Of a stretch of 64,000 nucleotides of DNA, positions 55,398-62,992 are shown piece by piece (within the stretch, counting starts at the first letter, position 1; the number at the start of each line of letters is the position of its first letter). The position numbers and the translations under genes are program-made. Source of the stretch: Desulfobacteraceae bacterium (GTDB taxonomy: Bacteria > Desulfobacterota > Desulfobacteria > Desulfobacterales > SURF-15); the NCBI GenBank assembly GCA_003599475.1, contig QZKK01000085.1, positions 1-64,000 on the forward strand. The letters run 5' to 3'. The notes under the pieces were generated by a model. That model saw nothing but the letters and a program-made list of their open reading frames with translations, was not told the origin of the DNA and made no database searches.

Positions 55398-55712
55398 TCA
55401 AGTGCATATCAGTCGTCTCTTTTTAAGATCATCCAAAAAAGACTCCACATGAGCTTTTGCCGAAGCGGGCACCCCCTCGAATCCTTCATTCATCTTTTCA
55501 ACGATCCGGTCGATCGAACTGCAGCCGTCCAACTGCCGCCAGATAAACACCCCTGCCGGATTGAGGGGAAATGTCTCTCCCGTATCCGGATCGTACAAAA
55601 ACACAAAATCCTCAAACTCCTCCCGCAGCACGATGGAAGGATTCACCCTTGGAAGACCGGTTGAGTCGTCGAGTCGTCGATCGGTCGAGCCTTTATGTTC
55701 GCCGGTCTTCAT
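55398..55712 (-). CDS. PqqD-like protein (third, ScmD-like)
   Basis: 104 aa. RVNPSIVLREEFEDFVFLYD, PDTGETFPLNPAGVFIWRQL and the helical C-terminus are a clear PqqD pattern, closest in my recollection to the ScmD proteins of SynChlorMet cassettes. It directly precedes the second radical SAM gene and is presumably its leader-binding partner. The residues 1-20 (KTGEHKGSTDRRLDDSTGLP) are polar and variable-looking. Confidence 0.85.
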   Translation of the reverse strand: MKTGEHKGSTDRRLDDSTGLPRVNPSIVLREEFEDFVFLYDPDTGETFPLNPAGVFIWRQLDGCSSIDRIVEKMNEGFEGVPASAKAHVESFLDDLKKRRLICT

Positions 55713-55954
55713 TAAGCCCTATGCGATCTCTTCACTAATCTTCATATCTTCTAAACTTCTCAACTTCTTGTCCTTCCGACCTCCGACCTCCGACTTCCCT
55801 CTCTCTGCTCTATGCCGTTCGTTATTCACTAAACTTCTCACCTTCTAAGCTTCTCAACTTCTGACCTCCGACCTCCGACCTCCGACTTCTGACCTCCGAC
55901 CTCCGACTTCCGATTTCCCTCTCTCCCTCTCACCCTCTCTCCCTCTGTTTTTCT
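55713..55954 (+). repeat. Tandem word tract CTTCTCAACTTCT / GACCTCCGACCTCC
   Basis: 242 bp without a gene. It is a string of near-repeats: ATTCACTAAACTTCTCACCT, TTCTAAGCTTCTCAACTTCT, several GACCTCCGACCTCCGACTTC runs, then CTCTCCCTCTCACCCTCTCT. Strongly pyrimidine-rich on the plus strand. Its reverse complement matches 29458-29572 in word content and order. Confidence 0.75.
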
Positions 55955-57337
55955 CTATGCTCCCTGCTCCATTCTCTCCGCTTCTTCCAGCTTGGGCAGC
56001 GCAAAAACAATCGCCGCCACCAGCCAGAACGGCTCCATGATGCGCACGATGATGAATGTATTGGCGCCGATGGCATGAAAAAGCAGGCCGATGAACCCGG
56101 CAGTGAACCCGGTGACGATTCCCTTGTAATAGGGGGTGGTCAGCCGGTGCGAAGTTTGTGCGATCAATTTGAACACGGCGAAGATGAGATAGAAAAAAAT
56201 GCAGACACCGATCGCTCCTGTTTCGACAAGGACCCTGAAATACTGCGCGTCGACAAACCCGAAGCCGGTGACTCCGTGTCCGAAAACCGGGTGCTGTATG
56301 AAGCCGATGGCGGTCTGTTCCCAGGAGGTCAGCCTTGCGGAAAGGGAAGTATCCAGCCGGATCTCGCCCACCTGAATCTGCCCGATTGTCTCCGCCTGGC
56401 TGATCGTGTATTTGAGCCTATCGATGACGCTTTTGGGGAGCAAAAAAGGGCTTACCAGCAGAAGGGATAGAAAAAGCCCGATGAGAATGGCGGGCCGGGC
56501 GGTGCGAAGGGATAGATAGAGTCCCATCGGGATGATCGAAAGATAGGTGGATCGGGAATAGGTGAAGAGCAGGGGGGGAATGATGGCAAAAATCAGGATG
56601 CCGGCAAACATCTTCCCCTTTGTGTCCTCGATTTTGGAAATGAGGCCGATTGCCAGGGCACCGATAAAGAGCAGATAGCCTCCGAGTGTGTTCGGCTCGC
56701 CGGCCTCTCCTTCGAAGGGTGCTGAAACTCTGACCCCCATGGGAATCTGGAGAATCCCGTACACCGATACCAGAAAGCAGGTGATGAAGAGACAGATGAG
56801 AAATCGGTTGACCTGCTTCTTCTTTTCGAGATGGTTGACCATCATGAAATAGATGATGAAGTATTCGAAGTATTTCAGCACATAGAAGAAGCCGACTTTG
56901 GCATTGACCCGTCCTCCGATGACGCCAAGCCCGGTGGAAATCAGGCAGATCATCAGATAGAAAAAAATCGGCTTGTTCAGGGGGGTCTTCAAAAAGAGCC
57001 CAATCTCTTTGTTGATCGCCGCCCTGGTAAACCAGCTGAATCCGATGACGAGCAGCAAAAAATCTTCCAGCCGGAGGGCGACTCCCCCTCTTTGGGCGAC
57101 CTCGCCGCCGGCTGCACCCACGGTGAATTCAGGGGAAAGGAGCATCGAAAAGACGAGTAGATAGAGGCCGAGCTCCGTATGGATGAAAGCCACGATGAAG
57201 AACCCGAGGCCAAGAATCATCGAGATCATGGCGGTCGAAGAAAATTTGGCGGCCATGATTCCGGTTGCCACGGCGATCGCAAAGAAGGTGATCAGAGAGA
57301 ACAGCGATTTGATATTGAGATTAGGTGCTGAAATCAT
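55955..57337 (-). CDS. O-antigen ligase/polymerase (Wzy_C family) membrane protein
   Basis: 460 aa with about eleven to twelve membrane helices. The Wzy_C region contains FTYSRSTYLSIIPMGLY and the loop RLTSWEQTAIGFIQHPVFGH followed by GVTGFGFVD, typical of O-antigen ligase or polymerase proteins that join polysaccharide repeats in the periplasm. Polymerase versus ligase cannot be told from sequence. It begins nine bases after the Wzc-like gene. Confidence 0.87.
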   Translation of the reverse strand: MISAPNLNIKSLFSLITFFAIAVATGIMAAKFSSTAMISMILGLGFFIVAFIHTELGLYLLVFSMLLSPEFTVGAAGGEVAQRGGVALRLEDFLLLVIGFSWFTRAAINKEIGLFLKTPLNKPIFFYLMICLISTGLGVIGGRVNAKVGFFYVLKYFEYFIIYFMMVNHLEKKKQVNRFLICLFITCFLVSVYGILQIPMGVRVSAPFEGEAGEPNTLGGYLLFIGALAIGLISKIEDTKGKMFAGILIFAIIPPLLFTYSRSTYLSIIPMGLYLSLRTARPAILIGLFLSLLLVSPFLLPKSVIDRLKYTISQAETIGQIQVGEIRLDTSLSARLTSWEQTAIGFIQHPVFGHGVTGFGFVDAQYFRVLVETGAIGVCIFFYLIFAVFKLIAQTSHRLTTPYYKGIVTGFTAGFIGLLFHAIGANTFIIVRIMEPFWLVAAIVFALPKLEEAERMEQGA

Positions 57338-57346
57338 GGAGGGGAG

Positions 57347-59638
57347 TTAGAAGATTTCCTTCCAGAAGATGCCGGAAAAAAGCGACAGAACCGCCAGCAA
57401 AAGCGCCGCTTGCCGGATCCGTCTCGCGTGTTTCTTATACAGCCTGGCGATCTTTTGAATTTGTTGCACGTAGAAAGGTTCTCTTTCGACGCTTTCCTTT
57501 TTTTCGCGGCCATAATAGTACTGGGTCTGGTATTTGAAATAGTCCGGACCGACCTCGGGCCTCACGTTGTTCAGTATGACTCCTGTCACCTTCGCGTTGA
57601 CGTTGTCCAGGGATGCCTTCGCTCTTTTGAGGACCCCGCGGCCGATCTGCCCGACTTTGTATACCAGGAGCACCCCGTCGGTGTTCGGCGCAATTTCCGT
57701 CGCATCGGCGACAGGCAGGATCGGCGGGGCATCCAGGAAGATAAAGCTGAACTGATCTCTTGCCTCCCGCAGGAACTCCTGAAAGCGCGAGGACCGGATG
57801 ATCTCGCTCGGGTTCGGGGGGATCGTGCCGGCAGTCACGATGTGGAGATTGTCCAGCCCCTGGGTCCGCAGGATCTCCTCGATATCGAAATCCCCCAGCA
57901 TGATGTCTGTGATCGAATTGACGATCTCCTTCCACTGATAATTTCCCAATACGTAATCGGTCAATCCGGGCGACCGGGAAAGCCCGAACATTTTATAGAT
58001 GGCTGGCTTTCGGAGATCCGTCTCCACCAGGAGAATTTTTTCTCCGGACTGCGCCATGCTCAAGGCGGTGTTGATGGCATTGAAGGTTTTCCCTTCCTGG
58101 ATGAAAGAGCTTGTAATCATGAAGATTTTATCCCCCTTGTCGCGCTTGATGAACTGGAGGTTTGCCCTCAGCGACCGGAAAGATTCGGCGGCCAGCGACT
58201 TGGGATCGTAATGGGTGATCAGATATCGCGTCCGTCCCGCAGCGGACGGGCCGATGTCCTTTTGCTCGGCAGCTTTTGGATCGATTTCGAGAAACGGGAT
58301 CAGACCCTGCACCGAAACCCCCAGGAGCGCTTCGATATCCTCGATGGTTCCGATGGATGTATCCATGGTTTCTATCAGGAAAGAGAGCACCACGCCCAGG
58401 ATGAGTCCTAAAATGATCCCGGTTGCCACAATCATGATCTTCGACGGCAGATTGGTCGGATACGAGGGGACCAATGCAGGGCGAACGATGCTCACCTCTT
58501 CGATCCTGCCGGAGACTTGAATCTGAATCTCCTGATGCTTTGCCTTCAGTTGCTGATAGAGGGACTCCTGAAGGGTTACCTCCCGTTTCAAGCGGGCGAG
58601 CTGGAGCTCTTTTTCCGGGATGTCGCGGTTTTCCTGTTTCGATCTTTCAAGTTTCTCCGAAAGCTCCTGTTCACGTTTGGTCAAACTGGTCAAAAGGAGA
58701 TTGGACTCCTTTTCCATATCGGCGGTCAGTATTTTGATCTGATCATCGATGTCGACCACCTCGGGGTGCTTCTCCGTGAAATCGACCAGAAGACCTTCCT
58801 TTTTCTGAAAGAGGCTGGTCAGCTTGGCGTTCATGTCCTGCAGGATTTTGCTGCTCAACCGTGAAAAGAGCGCGCCTTTGATACTGTCCGGCGAATCCGA
58901 AGCCTTTCGCATTTTTTCCAGTACCGAGGTAAGCTCACTTTTTTGGCTTTGGACCTCCTCGTAGGCGGATTCCGCGGCCGAAATCCGGTTGATGATGCTG
59001 CTGGTCTGGGCCGAGAGTCCGGTCAGGGAATAGGTCTCCTGAAACTTCTTGAATTTATCCTCCGCCTGGGACAGCCGATCCCAGACGATATTGAGCTGCG
59101 TTTCGATAAATGCCTGGGCATCGATCGTCTGCCGGTTTCTCTCCTTGATGTTGAAGTCTCGGAACGCATTGGCAATGGCGTTGGCCAGGAAGGCCGCTTC
59201 TTCGTTCTTTTGGGAGGTAACAACGATATTGATGATATTGGTGCCCGCTTCGATATCCGTGCGGGCCATCCCCTTGAGGCGCATGACGGATGACAGGTAG
59301 GACTTGTTTTCGCGGATCTTCTTTTCGGTTACGTCTTTGGGGAGCCATCCGATCATCTTGGCGGTATGCACCATGACCGGGAAGCTGCGGATGATGAAGG
59401 CCTGGGTGAGGATGTTTTCATCGGCTCCGAACATGGCAGACCTTCCGAATCCGCCGATTATCGTTCCCGACCGCTCGATCTTGACCGAAGCCGTCGCCTC
59501 GTAGAGGGGCACCGGCTCCTTCAGCTTGGCGGCGCCGAAGCTGGTGAGCCCCACGACGATCACCATGAAGAAAATGGTGAATTTTCTTTTTCGGATGATT
59601 CGCCAATAGTCCCTGAGATCAACGTCGTACTGAGCCAT
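57347..59638 (-). CDS. Wzc-like polysaccharide co-polymerase/tyrosine autokinase
   Basis: 763 aa. Wzz domain with a first membrane helix (about 20-36), a long periplasmic coiled coil (about 170-380), GNVR-like region, second helix (about 401-421), then a BY-kinase domain. Its P-loop region is MITSSFIQEGKTFN (508-520), lacking the usual Pro-Gly before EGK. Walker A' is LLVETDLRKP and Walker B is FIFLDAPPILPVAD. A tyrosine cluster YFKYQTQYYYG (around 710) is followed by an extra hydrophobic stretch at the C-terminus. Controls polymer length with the exporter and polymerase. Confidence 0.9.
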   Translation of the reverse strand: MAQYDVDLRDYWRIIRKRKFTIFFMVIVVGLTSFGAAKLKEPVPLYEATASVKIERSGTIIGGFGRSAMFGADENILTQAFIIRSFPVMVHTAKMIGWLPKDVTEKKIRENKSYLSSVMRLKGMARTDIEAGTNIINIVVTSQKNEEAAFLANAIANAFRDFNIKERNRQTIDAQAFIETQLNIVWDRLSQAEDKFKKFQETYSLTGLSAQTSSIINRISAAESAYEEVQSQKSELTSVLEKMRKASDSPDSIKGALFSRLSSKILQDMNAKLTSLFQKKEGLLVDFTEKHPEVVDIDDQIKILTADMEKESNLLLTSLTKREQELSEKLERSKQENRDIPEKELQLARLKREVTLQESLYQQLKAKHQEIQIQVSGRIEEVSIVRPALVPSYPTNLPSKIMIVATGIILGLILGVVLSFLIETMDTSIGTIEDIEALLGVSVQGLIPFLEIDPKAAEQKDIGPSAAGRTRYLITHYDPKSLAAESFRSLRANLQFIKRDKGDKIFMITSSFIQEGKTFNAINTALSMAQSGEKILLVETDLRKPAIYKMFGLSRSPGLTDYVLGNYQWKEIVNSITDIMLGDFDIEEILRTQGLDNLHIVTAGTIPPNPSEIIRSSRFQEFLREARDQFSFIFLDAPPILPVADATEIAPNTDGVLLVYKVGQIGRGVLKRAKASLDNVNAKVTGVILNNVRPEVGPDYFKYQTQYYYGREKKESVEREPFYVQQIQKIARLYKKHARRIRQAALLLAVLSLFSGIFWKEIF

Positions 59639-59722
59639 CTTTCCTATTCCGAAAGAAATATAAAAGTTCTAGTGCTGAATCCGAGAGATTATCTCTCACA
59701 TTCTACAACTATTTGAAAACGT

Positions 59723-59800
59723 CCTGGAATACTGAAATATTGGAATAATGGGATCTATGAAGATAGAATTCCGCTAAACCCATTATTCCAGCAATCCAAT
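59723..59800. repeat. GGAATAATGG inverted word repeat
   Basis: CTGGAATACTGAAATATTGG and AATAATGGGAT are mirrored by AACCCATTATTCCAGCAATC. It lies in the 204-bp gap between the Wzc-like and Wza-like genes. The same words appear inside the Wza-like gene at 61979-62018. Confidence 0.7.
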
Positions 59801-59842
59801 TAGAGCGAAGCCCTTGTTCTGTAAAATTTGGATTTAGTTGCA

Positions 59843-62071
59843 TTAGGGCAGATTTGTAATCCGCAGCCTATCCGCTTCGCTGTATGTGTCCCGGATCCTG
59901 GCGGGTTCGAGTGCAAGATCGATCAGCGGCCGGATCTGGTTCAGGAAGCGGTTGGCATCGCCGAGGAAAGTTCGCGGCACATAGACGAAATCGCCGTTCT
60001 GCAAAGCGATGTTCTGGGTCTGGTCCCCCCGCTCGAGGAGCGCTGTGAGATCTACGGGGATGATCTCGGGGCGGGCGATGTCGCCTCGGACGACTCTCGT
60101 CTGGGTTCTTTTTGCAAATATGGTCACATCCCCGGCACGGGAAATTACGTCGAAAATCCGGATGTCCCTCCCGGTGAAGGTAAACAGTCCCGGGTTTGTG
60201 ACCTCTCCGAAGACATACACGCGGTTTTCCGCTGTCGCGACACTCGGCACCATGACGATGTCTCCGGCATCCAGGACAATGTCCTGGCTTGCATCCCCCT
60301 GGATGATCACCTTGAACAGATCGATCACAAATGATCTTCCATCCTTCCGGCGGATCCGAACCCGGTTCAGATTGGCGTCGTTTGTAGGGCCGCCTGCGAT
60401 ATTGAGCATCTCGAGGAGAGTGGTTTTCCCGGTCAATGCATACTGCCCCGGGCCTGTTCGGGTATATGGGACAGACTGGATCGATCCGGACAAGGTGACC
60501 AGCTTGCTGTTGTGTCTCTTCACCACCACATCGATCCTGGGATTCTTGATGAATGCCTTCAACTCTTTTCTCAGCAATTCGTCCAGATGTGGAATCGTGA
60601 GCCCCGACACATAGAGATCTTCGATGAACGCAAAAGAGATCTTCCCGTCGGATCGAACCGTGATCTCTTCCCGGTTCCCCTGGGTCCCCCTCCATGTGGT
60701 CAGTTCCAGCACGTCTCCGGGTCCGATCTTATACTGGGGAAGCCCATCCACGGTGGTGAAAACGTCGTTTTCCTGGACGGACTGCACGCCCATGAGTGCT
60801 TCGGTTGCCGGTATCTGTTTGACCCGAATCGTCCCTGTTCCGGGACCGGCAGCCGGAGCTCCTCCCTGTCCCGACCACAACTTGATCCCCTCTCCGTAGT
60901 TTGCCGTAAAAAGATCGCTCCGGTTGTCTCGATCGATATCGGAGATCGTCATATCGTAGTAGATCCCCTTCGATGGGAACCGGCCGGAAACAGGCGCCCA
61001 CGAGTTTTCCCCCTGTCGTGTCCAGGCTTTGAGCCCCTTGTCCTCGATCGAACCGGAGATCAGGTCGAGTTTTCCGTCCTCGTTCAGATCGAGCGGAAGC
61101 ACCTTCCAGAAACTCCCCTCCGCAGTCGGACTCGGGACATTTTTGAACTTCCCCGTCCCGTCTCCGAGAAAGATCTGAATCCCCATCCGGTAGGAACCGG
61201 CAAGAATATCCAGGCTGCCGTCTCCGTTTATGTCCGCGGTACTCAGCGCATAGAAGCTTCCCTTTTTCAACGGAGCCGTTGACGACCATCCGCCGGTCCC
61301 GTTTCCCAACCAGATTCTGAGCGCGCCATCGGTCCCCCAGCCGGAGCCTGCAAGGTCGATATTCCCGTCGTTGTTGAAGTCGGAAAGTGCGACATCCATG
61401 TACAATCCCTCATTGGTGGGGCCGGTCTCCATCGGCCAGTTCCCTTTCCCGTCTCCGAACCAGACCTGGATGCCGGCGTCTCTTTTTTCGGTTGCATTGG
61501 CGGCGATGATATCCTGGAATCCATCCCGGTTGATGTCTGCCGTCTGCAGATTTTCATAACTTTTGACCTGGTCGGGGCCGAAACCCTGCTTCCACTTGCG
61601 GTCTAATTGATTCATCCAGACCATGATTCCAAGGGCTTCGCGCTGAACGGAGAATACGAGGTCGAGAAGCCCGTCTTTGTCGATGTCCGCCACGGAAATG
61701 GAGCGGACATCCGCTTTTACGGGGAGGAACTGGTAGGCGGGGAATCCGCCCCTGCCGTCTCCATACCAGACGGCAACCGTACCCGGCAGGTCCGATCCTC
61801 CGATGACATCCAGATTTCCGTCGTTATCCAGGTCGGCAACCGCCACGGCCCGGTACTGCCCGGTGGTAATCAGGCCTCCCGACTGCTCCCATGCTGCCGG
61901 CTGGTCTTCAACCGTCTGCCCTTTCCCGCAGCCGGAGATGAAAAAACTGATCAGAAGAACTGCCGCAACCGACAAAGAGAATGGAATAATGGAATGTTGG
62001 AATAATGGAATGATGGGCAAAACGTGCGGGCGATGTTCAATCCGGTTGCGAGCAGAGTGAACAAAGTTCAT
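59843..62071 (-). CDS. FG-GAP/VCBS propeller fused to Wza-like polysaccharide export lipoprotein
   Basis: 742 aa. A lipoprotein signal with ISFFISGC (Cys48) is preceded by an atypically long N-terminus encoded partly by repeat DNA. Seven FG-GAP-type repeats span about 65-410, each with a D-x-D-x-D-G-like calcium loop (DLDNDGNLD, DIDKDGLLD, DINRDGFQD, DFNNDGNID, DINGDGSLD, DLNEDGKLD, DIDRDNRSD). The C-terminal half has the Poly_export domain (YKIGPGDVLELTTWRG) and SLBB-type domains (VYVFGEVTNPGLFTFTG). Probably the outer-membrane exporter of the locus carrying a surface or periplasmic beta-propeller. Confidence 0.88.
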   Translation of the reverse strand: MNFVHSARNRIEHRPHVLPIIPLFQHSIIPFSLSVAAVLLISFFISGCGKGQTVEDQPAAWEQSGGLITTGQYRAVAVADLDNDGNLDVIGGSDLPGTVAVWYGDGRGGFPAYQFLPVKADVRSISVADIDKDGLLDLVFSVQREALGIMVWMNQLDRKWKQGFGPDQVKSYENLQTADINRDGFQDIIAANATEKRDAGIQVWFGDGKGNWPMETGPTNEGLYMDVALSDFNNDGNIDLAGSGWGTDGALRIWLGNGTGGWSSTAPLKKGSFYALSTADINGDGSLDILAGSYRMGIQIFLGDGTGKFKNVPSPTAEGSFWKVLPLDLNEDGKLDLISGSIEDKGLKAWTRQGENSWAPVSGRFPSKGIYYDMTISDIDRDNRSDLFTANYGEGIKLWSGQGGAPAAGPGTGTIRVKQIPATEALMGVQSVQENDVFTTVDGLPQYKIGPGDVLELTTWRGTQGNREEITVRSDGKISFAFIEDLYVSGLTIPHLDELLRKELKAFIKNPRIDVVVKRHNSKLVTLSGSIQSVPYTRTGPGQYALTGKTTLLEMLNIAGGPTNDANLNRVRIRRKDGRSFVIDLFKVIIQGDASQDIVLDAGDIVMVPSVATAENRVYVFGEVTNPGLFTFTGRDIRIFDVISRAGDVTIFAKRTQTRVVRGDIARPEIIPVDLTALLERGDQTQNIALQNGDFVYVPRTFLGDANRFLNQIRPLIDLALEPARIRDTYSEADRLRITNLP
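61979..62018. repeat. GGAATAATGG word repeat inside the exporter signal-peptide region
   Basis: GAATGGAATAATGGAATGTT and GGAATAATGGAATGATGGGC. It is the same word family as 59723-59800 but lies inside the coding sequence, specifying IPLFQHSIIPFS before the hydrophobic core. Confidence 0.7.
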
Positions 62072-62159
62072 GGTAAAGTAAGTTCCTTTGGGCCGCCCCG
62101 ATGAAATCTCAATAGGATTTCACAGGGCAAGCAGATGAAGCAGTGCGGCATAACCGCAA

Positions 62160-62200
62160 CAAAATTCCCGCAACCCGCAACTCGTAACCCGCTACCGCGT
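62160..62200. repeat. CCCGCAACCCGCAACTCGTAACCC word repeat
   Basis: TTCCCGCAACCCGCAACTCG then TAACCCGCTACCGCG, the reverse complement of the GGGTTGCGGGTT words elsewhere. It ends within the last codons of the ATPase gene. The rest of the 120-bp gap shows nothing. Confidence 0.6.
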
Positions 62201-62986
62201 GTCCTCGATCGCTTCGTTGACGATCTTGGCGTCGATCAGGTGTGCCTTTCGCATGAAGCCGATCAGGAGGCAGCGATCGCAGATGTTATTGATCCGAAGC
62301 GGCAATCCCTCGGTGTAACCATGCAGAACCGATACGGCTTCTTTCGTATAACAGCCGCGTACCGCTCCTGCCGCCTTCAGTCGAAACATGATGTATCTTA
62401 TCGTATTTTGAAGATCCAATGGCTCCAGATGATACTTTACTCCGATTCTTTCCTTCAGCGGTTGAAGCGATGAAATCTTTCTAAGCAGCGGGGGCTGCCC
62501 CAAAAGGACAAGCGTGATCAGAAACTTTCCGTTTGCATGCAGATTCAGCATCATCCTGAGCTCGTCCAGGGTGGACTGGTCGTTGATGACATGGGCCTCG
62601 TCGACCATGAGAACCGAATTGAGGTTTCGTTCGCTGTTTCGGTAGAGCCTCTGACTGAGAAGATTCAAGAGATCCGTCTTCGAATTGGATTCGGTTTTTT
62701 CACCGAACTGAAGCAGAATAGCTTTAATGAGATCGACAGGACCGAGAGCCGGATTTGAAAGAATCCGGGCATCGTATTTTTTTTCGCTCAACTGCTTCAT
62801 GAACGCCTTTGCGACGGTGGTCTTGCCCGTTCCGACGTCGCCGGTGAGCATGGCCACGGCCTTTCGATGATCCACTGCATAGATCAACCGCATCAGAGCT
62901 TCTTCATGTTGAGGAGAACGGAAGAGACGATCCGAGGGTACATTCTCGAAGGGCGGCTCTTTTAAACCCCAGTAATCTGTGTACAT
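62192..62986 (-). CDS. ExeA/GspA-like AAA ATPase of the polysaccharide locus
   Basis: 264 aa. It begins YTDYWGLKEPPFENVPSDRL and FRSPQHEEAL, typical of ExeA-like ATPases. P-loop LTGDVGTGKTTVAKA (about 47-61), Walker B VLMVDEAHVI, and GLPLRINNICDRCLL near the C-terminus. Homologues accompany exosortase/EPS loci, but there is no exosortase here. No peptidoglycan-binding domain. It lies six bases after the HD gene. Confidence 0.87.
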   Translation of the reverse strand: MYTDYWGLKEPPFENVPSDRLFRSPQHEEALMRLIYAVDHRKAVAMLTGDVGTGKTTVAKAFMKQLSEKKYDARILSNPALGPVDLIKAILLQFGEKTESNSKTDLLNLLSQRLYRNSERNLNSVLMVDEAHVINDQSTLDELRMMLNLHANGKFLITLVLLGQPPLLRKISSLQPLKERIGVKYHLEPLDLQNTIRYIMFRLKAAGAVRGCYTKEAVSVLHGYTEGLPLRINNICDRCLLIGFMRKAHLIDAKIVNEAIEDTR

Positions 62987-62992
62987 CGTTTC

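Noticed and set aside
49531..55712. Lasso-peptide cluster (HPrK, PqqD/B1-like and NTase genes present)
   Set aside because: No asparagine-synthetase-like macrolactam synthetase and no transglutaminase-like B2 protease are present; two SPASM radical SAM enzymes point elsewhere.
55955..62986. Exosortase/PEP-CTERM system, because of the Wzc-like, Wza-like and ExeA-like neighbours
   Set aside because: No exosortase and no PEP-CTERM protein is visible in the window.
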